DNA of 64,000 nucleotides from Basidiobolus meristosporus CBS 931.73 (Eukaryota > Basidiobolomycota > Basidiobolomycetes > Basidiobolales > Basidiobolaceae). The notes below the pieces were generated by a model. That model worked only from the letters and a program-made list of their open reading frames with translations. It ran no database searches and was not told the origin of the DNA. Below, one piece after another: positions 23,388 to 35,701 of this stretch. The translations under genes were made by a program, and so were the position numbers. How positions within the stretch are numbered: the first letter of the stretch is position 1; every line of letters starts with the position of its first letter. The stretch is from the NCBI GenBank assembly GCA_002104905.1, contig MCFE01000396.1, positions 1 to 64,000 on the forward strand, read 5' to 3'.

Positions 23388-24125
23388 CTAGAGTTCAACT
23401 TCATTCTTCACCTTCTTATGGACTTGCTCTACTTTGGGGTTGCGGTTTGAAGAGGTGGCGTTGGTCAGTTTCTCGACGATGCTCTTGCTGTGGATGTTCT
23501 TCAGCTTCCAGGTGACGGATTTGGCGTTGGCTTCATATACGGAGCATTTGTCAGCAACCAGTCACTGAAAATAAACCTACGTGTATCTTACCAAACTCCA
23601 CAATAAGGGTGGGTCGAACCTTCTTTTCCGCGGGGGCGTTGGGGGCCTTGGCGGGCTTTGAAGCGGCGCTCTCCGCCACCTTCTTGGCAACCTGCTCGCT
23701 GACCTCAGCCTTGGGCTGCTCGACCGCTACAGCAGTGGTTTGCTCGACCGCCTCTGTCACGGGTTTCTCGGCTTCTGCAGCAGCGTTCTGCTCCTCTCTG
23801 GGCTTTCTCTCTCTAATGGGCTTGAACTTCACAGGGTTGTGTTTAATGATTTCAAAGGTGACACCAGGGTTGTGAAACTGCAAGCGGGGCAGGGCCTTTT
23901 GAAGGAATCTAGAAACATAACACGAGCGGTGTGGTTAACACGCGGGGAACTTGGTAATGGCTCGACCATCGGAAGAAAGGCTTGAGGGAATTACCTAACT
24001 GTGGGGGCGGGGTCTCTGGAACGATATTCAAAAGTCAGCTTTCTAATGTCGCTGTTGATTTTGGTGGCACCCACACCAAATTTGAGTCTGTTCACAAGCT
24101 TTTGGGCGTTAGGGAGTATCCTCAT
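23388..24125 (-). CDS. mitochondrial ribosomal protein, L51/S25/CI-B8 domain (MRP49/mS25-like)
   Basis: Three exons (24125-23995, 23908-23592, 23530-23388) give 196 aa. The first ~65 residues match the thioredoxin-like L51/S25/CI-B8 domain: DIRKLTFEY, FLQKALPRLQFHNPGV and FEIIKHNP. The PTLIVEF strand after residue ~140 fits the end of the domain. Between them is an Ala/Glu/Lys-rich insert of ~55 residues (EAEKPVTEAVEQ...). The C-terminus is basic. The family is small and divergent; MRP49 (mL61) and mS25 are both possible, so I leave the symbol blank. The N-terminus (MRILPNAQKLVNRLK) is basic and could serve as a mitochondrial targeting signal. Confidence 0.75.
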
Positions 24126-24530
24126 GGTCGATGTTCAGGAGAGCTTGTTTGACAATAGGACGGTGACCGAAATTACTTGAAGTAATCCTCGAAAATCGAG
24201 TGACAGAGGGAAAAATTTTACCTACCGCCTCATCAATCTTGGTTCCCCACTATAAATCCATCCTCATTTGGATACCCTTCCACCGGCCTGACGTCTCACC
24301 CAAGCCCATTTGGAGAGACGGACTGACATTCCTATGTCTACCATCGCACAATACTCTATTCTGGAACGTGCCAGCACTCTCACAGGACACGTTTCGTGCG
24401 TAATATTATGAAGTAACGGGAACAAGATGTATTTGAAAAGCTTCACTGAAATAAGCAATTTTATATCACGTACACAGACACTGACCACTTCAGAAGAATA
24501 GTGAAAAAAGGTGTTGCCATAGTGAATAGT
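24126..24530. other. intergenic between uS19 and mitochondrial ribosomal protein genes
   Basis: About 405 bp, with no gene seen. It contains the promoter of the minus-strand mitochondrial ribosomal protein gene and the 3' flank of the uS19 gene. Confidence 0.4.
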
Positions 24531-25051
24531 TTACTTGAGGGGAACAAAACGGGAAGAGTTGGTGGCACCGATACCGGGACGACCGTGCTTGACGGGCTTG
24601 TAGGTGATGGAGAATTCGCCAAGGTAGTGACCAATCATTTCGGGCTTGATTTCGACCTGGTTGAAGGTCTTTCCGTTGTAAACACCAACGACGGAGCCGA
24701 TCATCTCGGGAACGATGATCATGTTACGAAGGTGGGTCTTGACGGTTTCGGGCTTCTCGTTGGGGGCAGCCTCCTTCTTGGCCTTTCTCAACTTCTTGAT
24801 GAGACCCATGGGCTTGCGCTTGAGACCGCGGTTGAACTTTCTGCGGGCACGGCAGTGGACGAGCTCCATGAATTGCTCGCTGGACAAGTCCAAGAGTTGG
24901 TCGAGGTCGACACCGCGGTAAGAGTACTTGCGGAAAGTTCTCTTCTTCTTGATCTCAACAGAGTTTTGGGCGTCGTGGTCAGCCTACATCAACGGAGGTT
25001 GAGGATGAGTATGGATGGATGGCCATTCGAAGCCAAAGGATAGCTTACCAT
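24531..25051 (-). CDS. RPS15: 40S ribosomal protein S15 (uS19)
   Basis: Two exons: the ATG alone (25051-25049) and 24983-24531, giving 151 aa. uS19 lies in the head of the small ribosomal subunit. Diagnostic segments are [67 protein letters not shown] and the end [12 protein letters not shown]. The first intron begins directly after the start codon (ATG|GTAAGC ... CTACATC region acceptor TAG), an arrangement often seen in fungal ribosomal protein genes. Without this exon the frame would begin internally at residue ~32. Confidence 0.96.
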
Positions 25052-25457
25052 TGTTACGTAAATTCGGAAACAAAGTCCAAGAGGATTCAATCGATTCTCA
25101 AGAATCCCTATTTTATTCACCACCACCACCACTGGATCACCGTCCCGACATCACAGCAAAAAATTTCCCCGTCCGTCCAATCAGGTAGGATGATTCGAGG
25201 GGGATTTTTTCTTCGGCCGTTTGTGGATTTCGATCAGTTTATTTCAAAATTGCCGGGTCCACGGGTATGCTTCGTGTGGAAGTGGTTGACAACGTGTAGG
25301 GATGGAATCATGTGGCGGGAGGGGGTGGTGCTTAGAGCGGGTTTGGGTGGAAATGCTTCTACGGAATGGTTCAGGATGAATGTGATTCCGTCATAGATTA
25401 TATAATCAATGTGAATGCTAGCTCTAAATATTATTCCAAAAATAATCAGTTTGTATT
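25052..25457. other. intergenic, uS19 promoter and RAX2 3' flank
   Basis: About 406 bp, with no gene seen. Confidence 0.4.
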
Positions 25458-28400
25458 TCACATCCCGGTCTCGTCCATGGTGGTCCACGCGGCGGTCATC
25501 GAGGATGGTCTGTCCACCACATAGCTGGCAGGAAACACCCCCTGGGAAAGCTGGGCCCCATCGCCATGGTCGATAATCCCCATCCACCATATGTCGTCCG
25601 TGTTATCGATGACATAGATTTTATCGCCGGCCTGGAATTCCAGCTCTCCATGCTCTCGGGCGTTGAAGGGGAACTTGGCATAGTAGACCTGGTACCTATC
25701 TGGAGTGATGACGGTGCCTGCGTCCGCACCCGCGGCCATCTTATCCTCCGACATGATTGATGCGTCCAGTGTTGGCGAGGTGGAGTTATGCTTTTCGGAT
25801 ATACCAGGAGAGCGGTCTGCTAACCAAGGCGGCCGAGGTTCCTGGCCCCAACGCATGATGCTCGTTCTGGCTCTTTTCCAGGCCAGAGGTACTGGCACCT
25901 ACCGCCTGTGACCTATACTGATCTGAATAATCTGACATGGCCCGGCTGCCAGTCGAGGCCATGCTGGTGATCACTCCATTGTCGTGCATGAGAGGTTTCT
26001 TGGCGTACAAAGCATTGGGATATGGGTATTTGGCGGCCCTCCTTTTCTTTCTCAAATAGATGGAGCCCAAGCCGATGAACAGGATGAAGAAGACGAGACC
26101 AAGAGAGCAGGCGACGGATACCAGCAAAACCAACGGCAGCGGAAGGTTGTTTTTGGCGGAGAAGGTGAGGGTGCTCTTCGTGAATGCTGACTTTATCATA
26201 CCGGGTGATCCATCCCGTTTGGAGGAGACGAGGAACGGGATCCATTCCTCTCCGTTGAAGAGGGCAGCACTTACATTTCCAAATTTCTCAAAGACAAGCG
26301 ATCCAACGACCAACAGTGCCGAACCTGTACTGGGTTCGGATTCGCTGGCGATCTTGACAACAACGTCGTTATCTGCGTTAGAGACGGACTTTGTAGGGAC
26401 GATGCTCATCCTAGCGATCTTACTGCTGGGTAGTGGACCGGTAGGTAGCGGGGAAAATTTGGCACCATCCCACTTTCGCATGTAACACTCCTCCTTGTCG
26501 TTTTGTCCTGAAATGTAGAACGCATTGTTACTTGTGTCCTGGATAATAGAGAGTGCTGCGCCCGGGAGAGTGTCCTCCCCCTTGGGCTCGATACGCTTCC
26601 ACGTGGACTTCTCGAAATCGTAGTGTGCCAAATATCCCTGGCCTGACGATAGTACGAAGTTTCCTACTGCGATGATGTCGCTACCGCTGACGATCATATC
26701 GGTTATTTCTCCTTCAACCCCCGAAGAGAGAGAGGTCCATTGCTTGTCCTTCATATCCCAGAGACATATGTTATTGCATTCCAAGGAGCCTGCTCGTTTG
26801 AACCACCCCGAGACAATAATGCTCGTGGTTCCGTGGCGCTGCCTAATGGCGTTGACCTTAATTGGCCCGTCGTCCTTAGGGTCGCGAGAGGAAGAGGATC
26901 CGAGGGAGGGAACGTCGGTCAAGCTGTTCGCTTTGAAATCCCAGATCGAGAATCCTTTGAACGGTGGCGTCGATGTGTTGTTCGACAGCCCTCCAATAAA
27001 CAATTGGTGTTCTGCAACATGCAGGCTGTAAACCTCTCCACCAACACCAGCCCCTATCCCCTTCCAAACCCCTTGGTCAAAGATGGCGAGATTTTGAACG
27101 CCCGATGAATGAAATCTTCCACCAATAATGGAGTAGCTTGAGTTCTGGCTCCGATCGTCGGCTGTGTAATAGGCCCCGCAGTTGACGATAGTATTCTCGG
27201 CGCCAGACTCAGGGCCGATGCCAAGTTGCTGAAAAGCTCCCTTGGAGTCCAGAGTAATGAAGCCGGGGGCTTGGATCGCCGCAGCGGAGGAGAACGCACC
27301 CGCCAAATAAAAGCCATCTACATGCGGGGTTGGGCTTTGGGATACAAGCGCCAGGGACGAACGAGAACGACCTGCAACATATGCAGGATTGACCCAGGAG
27401 TTGGCAGTAAAGTTCCAGGACGTGAAGCCGCTGGAGAATCTGTCAGGGTTTGAAGGGGTGTTGTTTCCGTAGATTACATTGAAATCACCAATGATTTGAA
27501 GCGCTTCTGAACCAGCAGGAACCAGTTTCACAACCTGGTCATTCACCCCGTTTCCAACCGGCAACCACTGTTCCCGGAGGATGTTGTAGCGGCCAATGTT
27601 GCGGATCGGCAGCGACGAGTTTCCGACCAGGCCGTCAAAATCCCCGCCAACTATCAATTCTCCGTTGATGAGGGTCATGGAGTTGACCGGACCTCTAGGG
27701 TAGCCGCCTGTAAACGGAACCAAGGCTTTGCGGTTGTATTTGACGATATTCGCGAACCTCGGTTCGCTAGCCCCTTGGAAATCCCCACCAATGAAAACTG
27801 TGGTGTTTGTGGGAACTATGGACTTGACCACTGAGTTTGCTGGTAGTGATTGCTGAAGCGGTCTGATGGGAATCCCTTCGATGACCGGCGCGGAGTCGGG
27901 AAAATATTCCACCACGCCATTGAGATTGTAGAGAGAGTTCATTTTCACAAATTGAATTGCATCGGCAACCAGCACGTTGCCTGCGTTGATCTTGCTATTC
28001 TTGGAAACGGTCATCACCACCTTGGGCTGAAATCCACCGACGAAGCAGTGACATAGCCCATGTAAAGTGGGACGATGGTGTCGAAGGTGCTGTTCTGGGC
28101 TATCGTGTTCGTCACGGGCTGCTTGGCAGACTTCGTCAGGGTCAAGGTGAAGTCGACCGGCACTCGGTTGTCACACTCGTTCTCGAAGCAACCAGGAATG
28201 GAGGCCCATATCTCGTAGTACCCGGACTCCGGGATGAATGGAGTGTACGTGACCGATGATTTGTTATCTCTACTATTTCGAATGGTGTACGAGAGAACCT
28301 CTTTAGACGAGTCTACCTGGGCCTGGCTTTCCCAAATCCCAGTCAGGGAAACGCCGGAATTAGTGGACAGCGAGGCAGGAGAGCATGATGGGTAGTTGAG

Positions 28401-29818
28401 CTCTTTGATGGCGTGAGTGACAATCTCTGTGAGGGAAGGTATAGGTTAAGTTAGCTGATTCTTCCCAAGGGCATATATCCCGACACTTACCGCTTTGATA
28501 CAGTTGGATTTTCCCTAGGCCACCTCCGGCCCCGTACCAGCTTAGTATCTCGAGATTGATCCCGCTGACCGTGAAAGGCCTACTGCCCTGAACAATACGA
28601 AACTCCTGAAAGGGGAGGTTAGGATCATGGTTTAGTGGGCATTCGCTGGAGCAGGCTACTGTTTGTTGAGTAATAGGGTCATAGTACGTGAGTGGAATGA
28701 TAAGATTGTCGGGGAAGCTCAGCAACCTGAAGAGAGATCAATCAGTGGAAAAGCTCGCGAGTGTGTCGATACGAGATGCCTACCGAAATGTCTTTGTTCC
28801 CCTTCCCTCGTAATTAGTGTTCTTGATACGAAGTAGGCTTGGGGTGATGGTGACGGGAAACTGGGCCCACCAATATCCAGGCATGTTGTCGCGCATCAGC
28901 CAGATATTGTTAATTGCATCTGTGTTGCCGCCGCAGATGACATTACGTGGGTTGGAGAACCCAGATGTGCTTGCTGAATTTCCACCTGATATCTAAGCGA
29001 GAGAGAACTCGGATTAATCTTGTGAAGCGGGTGTCAATACTGTTGGTTGATCCACTCACCGAAGCATTGTTAAAGTTCACCTCTTGCGTGTTTGGAGCCA
29101 TATTCTGGATTCCATCTGCGGTAGAGTTGAAGCTGCCTCCAAAGAATAGGCTACTGGATGCACTGGATGCACCAATTGTATACACCGGCCCATTAAATCC
29201 TTTGAAATTAAATGCGGTCCAGTTTCCGTTGGTCCACTTCGCGATGGATCCCCCAAAAGTCGTTAGCAAGCTGTACTTGTCCAGAGGGTTGACTGGAACG
29301 GGAGCGACAAATGCTCCCCCGACATACACAATATTTCGACTGGGGTCACAATACATATCATACACCGGGCCGTCCAAACCTTTGATCAGCGGGGAAAAGG
29401 ACTTCGTTGACGGATCGTATAAGGCGATGTTGTTGACCTCCACCCCGCCAATATGAGTGAAATTTCCCCCAACATATATATACGCTTGGGGATCGGCGCC
29501 CCCTCCTCCCTTTGTGGAAGGCATGGAGCATAGGGAGTGGATCTTCCCACCAACCGAGGTGTATCCTATTAATTCTAGGGTATTCTTGGTCTTTCGAATC
29601 AGAGAATCTACATTTGGGTCCAGCGTCGAGACATTGCCGTTGGGGGAATAAGTTGAGATGCCATTGAACTGGCCGGTGATCTCTAGTTGGGAGAGAGACG
29701 AAAAATCGAGTACGACTTGGTTGCTTTGGGCCAGGCAGGGAAGGGTATATATGGAGAATAATATCAATAAACTAGACGTTCTGGTGGACAAATAGGGCTT
29801 TTTTCGAGTGGGGGACAT
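25458..29818 (-). CDS. RAX2: RAX2-like cell-polarity membrane protein with C-terminal SH3 domain
   Basis: Exons 29818-29060, 28992-28784, 28726-28491, 28426-25805 and 25695-25458, about 1354 aa. RAX2 is a fungal cortical landmark for bud or tip polarity. A signal peptide (SLLILFSIYTLPCLAQ) precedes a long extracellular part with repeated kelch/beta-propeller-like units (VGGNFT, FGGSFN, IGGDFQG, VGGDFDG). A transmembrane segment follows near residue ~1150 (PLVLLVSVACSLGLVFFILF) with a basic stop-transfer KKRR. The cytosolic tail ends, after a 109-nt intron (GTATAT...GATAG), in an SH3 domain (AKFPFNAREHGELEF, DDIWWMG, GVFPASYVV). The frame breaks once, at ~28026-28031, where one nucleotide is missing from a short G-run (C-run in the gene). 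This is either a sequencing or assembly error or a real lesion. The SH3 join is inferred from frame continuity. Confidence 0.85.
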
Positions 29819-30675
29819 TCTATATAGTTTGGGAGACGTGTGAAAGCAGAGACGCTTACAGTCTGGTTCCGAGCAAAACGAACCTCTATTAGCAGGAAAA
29901 CTTGTGAAGACGGTATAGACTAGTGGAATGAAGAGGATATTGTGTGGCCTCTCATCTGCCTATGGGGGCGACAAAAATAGGCAAAATCAAAAGAGAAGTG
30001 ATACAGAAGCTCAGCAATATAAGGAAGACGAGGGAAAGTCAACAAAGTAGTGGAGAAAGAGCAGTCGGAAAAGATAGAACAATCGGTTGCTGAATGAATA
30101 TGCAGGTAAACAGTGGTAACCCAGATTCACAAAGCGGCAATCAATTGAAGAGTTTTCCGAGTGCATATTCCATGCGGGATGTAGTCTCATTGTATTGAGT
30201 GAATCTGCAGTATTCGACTTAATTCCCTAATCACTACGACGCCTTAAACGGTATTCTACACTGTATAAATTCCGACAATCACCTAGCCAAACAAACATTT
30301 CCTGATAAACAAAGTGGTACTAATTAGCTTGCTTCCTAAAAAGTAACAAGGCCTGGAACAACTTTAAAGTAGCTTTGTCCCAATCACCCGAGTCGTCATC
30401 GCCCAAGAAAGCCCCGAATAAAGACAACAAGGAAATTAAGGGCCAACGTGATTTCTTCTGGAGCAAACAATATCTGATACCATCGGCAGGACAGGTTTCA
30501 TGATCAGCACTTGACGATAGTGATATGTGGTCTTGAAGCAACTGGTACATTAAATGGGTGATTGCTAGGTCAGGAGTACCATCCCGTTTAGGCTAGTTCG
30601 TGATGAATTTATTGTTCCGCAGCATCCATGCTAACAACAAGTCTATGCGACCACTAAACAACATAATTAGCAAGT
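29819..30675. other. intergenic upstream of RAX2
   Basis: About 860 bp containing the RAX2 promoter and the 3' flank of GEMIN5. An ATG-initiated minus-strand frame at 30320-30550 (76 aa, ending DKATLKLFQALLLFRKQAN) has a protein-like hydrophobic composition but no domain I recognise. It could be a small gene or chance, and I do not call it. Confidence 0.4.
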
Positions 30676-33600
30676 TTACGATTCTACAATGGGATGGAGC
30701 AGCCGTTTTTCCAGTGCCTCTATCCCGATGATATCTTGGTCGAAAATGATTTGGTTGACCCATTCTATTTGTGCTTGATCGGCTTTGAGACGAAGATTTT
30801 CTTTGAGAATGGCTAGGCGATTCAGTGCCTCTTCGGTGCATCCCCGAACCAAATGGATGATATGAAGTGTGAGATGGAAGGCTGTCTGTCCCTGTTAACT
30901 AAATGCGTTAATACACGTCGTCGAAGAAGCTGATGAAAGCCCAGTACCAAGTGGTCGTGTCTCAAGCTATCGAAATTCTCCTTCTCCAGCTGAAGCAGAT
31001 CGATTGATGTGTTGAGACTATCCAAGTCAACTCCGTAGCTTCTCCACAGGCTCTCTACAATCCTCACAAATCGTAGCTCGTGGCTGGTTGGGTTGTCATC
31101 TGTGCCTTCACGTTCTATTGCCTCGTTTGTTTGGGGATTGTTTTCCAACATCCATTTTTCAACACCCAAGATCATTAAATACATCGAGCTTTTTTCAAAT
31201 GCGCACCTCTGGTAGATCTTTACCGCCTCAGAGAATTCCCCTCTTCGGTGCGACTCTAAGGCATATCGGAAGAGACGCTCTGAAGTGGAAGGATCCTCAA
31301 GTATTTCTGCCAGGTCGGCAGCTGATCGAAGTGCTGATAGGTCGTTCCGCCGGGCTATTGCGTTGATGGCATCACTGCTTAGTTTGGCGGCGAGATAGCT
31401 TCGATCAAAACATTAGTTAACAGTTTACCATCGATTAAAAGCAATTCCACATTGATGTTACCATTGACAGGCCTGCTCGTACAGCCCTTTTTGCTCCAAC
31501 TGTGCAGCCCATTTGCACAGAACCTCAGTGATCAGTGGGTCTTCACTTGACAACCGCAGCTTCGCAAGAATATAAGCCTCCCTGGCGGAATAGAATGCTT
31601 GGTGAAACTCCGCTCAAAAGCCGATAACCGTGGTTGCGCTTACTTGAACAACTCTGCTTCGAGGTATACTTTCACGGCCTCATATATACAAGAACATCCG
31701 ATGTAGAATATTACAGCAGTGTGGTAGTCACCAGATTTAGCAAGCTTGGAAGCGTAAGCCTGAAGAAAGCTCTTCCACATATCTTGTCCAGCTAGTAGAA
31801 AACAGTGAGTACATTAGGGGGTGAGTATCAAAGTAACCTCTATTACCCATAGGACTTAGTGCTACTAAGGGCATATGACTAAGTGAGGGGTTATCAGAGT
31901 TGAGAACATCTGTCAAAGCGCCTTCTATATTTCCTTGCCACACAAGCAACGGGAGCTGAAGGTCGGTGGTGTTTGGGTTTGTTTGCAATGCCTGGGCTAG
32001 AGATAGAAGGCAGATTTTAGAAAGGGATTATCAGGCAAAATGAGGGCCTAGAAGTTGCTATACACCTTCAATATCCAGAAGATTGAGCAACTCTCTTCTT
32101 TCGCCAAACAGCATCTCCACCATGTTTGTACTCTTTTTGTTGACAACGGGATCATCAAGATCTACACTTTGGTGCGCCCGTTTTTTGGCAAGATCTAAGC
32201 AATTTTGCTGCATGGTTTTTCGCGTCTCCGACATGAAGGCATTGCTGCTGCGTGGAAACATATTTGTTTTTCCCTTCTTTTCGTTGCTCCGCTTTTTTCT
32301 AGTCGAAGAAGCTGAGGCCAATGCGGGTGGTGGTTGCTTATTAATAGGGTCCTCAGGGATGTTTATTGGCGATGGTGGTGGTATATCAGCGGCTGTCTCC
32401 ATGCTTGGTCTTTCTGGTTCAGTCATGGTGGCCCTGATCTTCTTAGAAGAGTCGTCTGGATTTTCTTTGAAATAGTCAGAACCAAGTCAAGTATTGATGG
32501 AGCTGGGAGGGTAATGAAATTGCTTACTCTTGGTAAATGGATGCTCCGAAGCTTTCCAAAGGCATACCATCTGCTCGTCCATCCCTACAAAGATTTGGTC
32601 TGGGTCTAGTATGGACCATGTAGTGCACATGGCTCTCCCACACTCCGCCTGGAATTGGGCCAATTTCTCCCCGGTCATCACATTCCAAACCTGTACATTG
32701 AAGTGTTTAGAACCTATTGTTGGGGCAGAGTTGAATCAAGTAGAGCAATACCACACAAGACCCATCAAAGGAGGTCGAGGCAAGTTTGTAAGGATCGGAC
32801 CAAGACCAGCTCAAATCAGTGATGCCTTTTCGATGGCCACGTAGTAACTGGAACGACGAGGTTTGAGGAATAGGTACTTCAAACGTGTTAGTCTGTTAGC
32901 TATATGAGCAGAAGAAAGTAAATGCACCAACTATCGGTAGGCTCGGTCGCAGTGATGTCATGGATACAAACGGAGTTGTCATCGGATCCAGATGCAAGCC
33001 AGTATTTGATGGAATCTAGTGTTGAATGCAATGTATCAAGTCGGGTGTTCCGAAATCTCTGGCATATAGGCCTACCTGGCGAGCCGAGGGTTTCTGCTGG
33101 TACAGTGTGGACTCTCCATTTTAGCCTATTGATTGCCTGGCGTTGGCCATTGAACCGATATGTCAGCCTGAATGAGGGCAGGTGGTACACCTCAAGCGAG
33201 CCATCGGCATTACCTAATGCGAGAAAGCGACCCAAGGGGTCCAGGGCCACTTCGGAACGCTTCGGCAATGTCTGCTTTTTGTCCTTGGCACATAGATTAA
33301 TTCACCGCACGATACAGCAGGCCTAAGATGAACTCACCTGAACGGTGTGCATCCACTCTGGGTTGTTCTTCTCGACGAACTCGTTGACATTCTTCGATGG
33401 TTTATCAGGTCGCTTGGTCTCGCTTACCAAAACCTTCCCATCGCCACCACAAGTCAGCAATACCCACTCGTCGGATGGCTCGGCCTCGTCCAGGCTTGCT
33501 CTCTTACACCAATCGATAGAATAGACAGTAGATTTATGGTACGACTTGAAGGATTTGATCGTTTCGGTGTACACGTCAATCAGCCCGAAGTTTCCGGCAT

Positions 33601-35212
33601 CAGTGCCGTATGACAAGACCCCTTCTTCCGAGGGGTGCCATTTGAGCTAATGGATCAATATTAATCCAATGAAGACAAACAAGCACCGTCAAGTGGCAAA
33701 TACCCTGGTAATCTTTCCTTTCAAGCCCTTCCATATGAGCTTGGAGTCATAAGGCTTTTCTGGATCCATGTAGTTCCATACTCGGATGGTATTGTCCCCC
33801 AAGCCCATTGCTACTTTGGTTGGGTCTAGCTCGGACATGTCCAGAGAGTAGACAAACCCGCCTAAGCCTTGGATAAGCGTGGTTGGTCTCCTGCTTTCGG
33901 TGTTCCATAGAATAATCTGTATCTCGGGCGTTAGGTTGGAACGACCCCGCCATAAAACCATTGAAATACCTGTCGATCCATGGACGTCGTTATCATGCTC
34001 TGTCCGTTTCGCACAGGGACCATGCTGAACACACATCGTGAGTGGCCATCCTTAAACCGATCTTTAATCCACCTTTCATCCTTTGTATCGCATATGATAA
34101 TTTCCCCCCTAAACTAGACTAGTCAGCAACAGCTTGGTGAAAACAACCTAATGATAACCTACATGTATGAGCTGCAGATCAGCTTGTGTTGTGATTTGGG
34201 GTCCCACATCACCGATGTCCAAATACGCGATTTCTGCTGCTCAGTCAGATGGCCCTTTGCTTTAGGAAGCTTGAGGCAGAAGACTTGCCGCTCATTTGGC
34301 ACATCCCATACTTTGATACTTTTGTCACGGGAACCTGATGCCAAAGGCTTATACTCTGGGAGCAAGGTTACTTCAAGTATTGGTATGCCTGTACGCGCTG
34401 TAAGTACTCTACCAGCATTCGCTATATCCCAAGTGCTTGTCTGCCACGACAAAGAATGGATCTCGTCATCATGCCCCTTCAACCTATAAAGCACGCTCAT
34501 TTCCTCCTCGGTTGATATTTTAAGGATCAGCATAGATCCATTCTGGTAACTATTAAACGGGTTAGAAAACCACCCTTCTATACTAGAATCGTAACTCATC
34601 TTACCCAACCGCGAAAACATTACTGTGTGTGGGTGACGCCTCAATACAAAATATCGCCGAGTTTTGAAAATTCCCCTTTTGATACTTTTCAGTAGTTGGG
34701 TTCCAGGCGATAATACCCCCTGTTTTGTCTCCTGAAAAAGAACAGAAAATTTAGAAGCCTGCCCTTTCAACTAAGCTTGACGGAGTCTTAAACACCTGAC
34801 ACATAGAAATCTTCGTTGGTAGACCATGCCAGTGATTGAACTTCACTCTGTAAGAAAACATATCACTTCAGTTACCAACACCCAAAACCAAATCACTTTC
34901 TTGCTGTCTGCTAACCTTGTGCAACTCGTGAACACTAGATGTTGTTCGCTCTACCAAATCCCAACACTTTACTTTCTTATCACCACCAGCAGAAATACAA
35001 AATCTATCTAGCTTAGATGCCGCTATGGCATTGACTCGTACACTATGTGCGTACAAAAGCCCACGAAACTCTAGGGAAATTGCATCAAGTAGGATGATGG
35101 AGCTTCTGGCACCGTACAAAAATAGATCGGTGCTAGAGGAATAGCTGGAGACCTGCGAAGTATACCAGTTGGACGAAGGGGGGTATGCCTGGTACTTGCT
35201 TACAGCGGTCAT
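30676..35212 (-). CDS. GEMIN5: GEMIN5-like WD40/TPR snRNA-binding protein
   Basis: Seventeen exons, 35212-34916, 34847-34796, 34731-34605, 34549-34163, 34108-33970, 33916-33704, 33646-33338, 33271-33076, 33015-32932, 32876-32752, 32690-32528, 32464-32066, 31996-31847, 31791-31644, 31581-31462, 31398-30948 and 30885-30676, give 1189 aa. GEMIN5 is the SMN-complex subunit that recognises pre-snRNAs. WD repeats fill the N-terminal ~700 residues: YPPSSNWYTSQ at the start (the Trp-Tyr pair used for cap binding in the human protein), RLKGHDDEIHSLSW, ASGSRDKSIKVWD, TTSMDRQIILWNT and LLRGHRKGITDLSW. A lysine-rich linker and the LFGERRELLNLLDIE segment follow, then a TPR-like helical region (LPLLVWQGNIEGALTDVL, LRLSSEDPLI). 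The C-terminal ~200 residues of animal GEMIN5 (second RNA-binding region) have no counterpart before the stop. The ATG at 35212 is used because the upstream in-frame codon at 35233 is GTG. Confidence 0.9.
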
Positions 35213-35701
35213 GGAAAGAAAAGCAAATTTCACTTGGTGAATCTCGACCGATGGCTAAATTCGAGATTCAGGCCAACATTGTGACTAAAAATAGGCAACA
35301 ATTCCCTCACGTATGATCCAATGACTGAGCACCCGGTCATTGTTTTGAGTAAACAATCTATCTAAAGCCAAGTCCTTTTCTTGCCAATGAAGCAGTAGTT
35401 GCCAAATTCGCGTGAAACGAGATCAATCATATTACTGGCTTAGTGACTGCCAATGACAGAATGTAGTAATTCGGCAAACAACCGTTCCCCTCTGTTTTAC
35501 CACATTCAAGTCATACGTGATCTTGATCACACATCACACTCTAAACGAAAGCCTATGTGTAAACAATGACTCCTTAAATAGTTCAATTATTATGAATCCA
35601 TTGATTACTCGAGGTACTGCTCCTATTAGTTACAGTTTTTTTTCTTAAATATATCGCGCTTGCTGGTGCCAACCTATCCCTCTCTCTCTCCTGTTGCTGT
35701 C
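35213..35701. promoter_or_regulatory. divergent promoter region (GEMIN5 / XMAP215 C-terminal gene)
   Basis: This 489-bp interval separates two divergently transcribed genes and must hold both promoters. The side facing the plus-strand gene has AT-rich sequence (AATATAT near 35648) and CT repeats (CTCTCTCTCTCC) just before its ATG. No further gene is seen. Confidence 0.45.

Noticed and set aside
30320-30550. 76-aa minus-strand frame as an extra GEMIN5 exon
   Set aside because: The GEMIN5 frame ends cleanly at 30676, and I found no splice donor before that stop that would join the two in frame.
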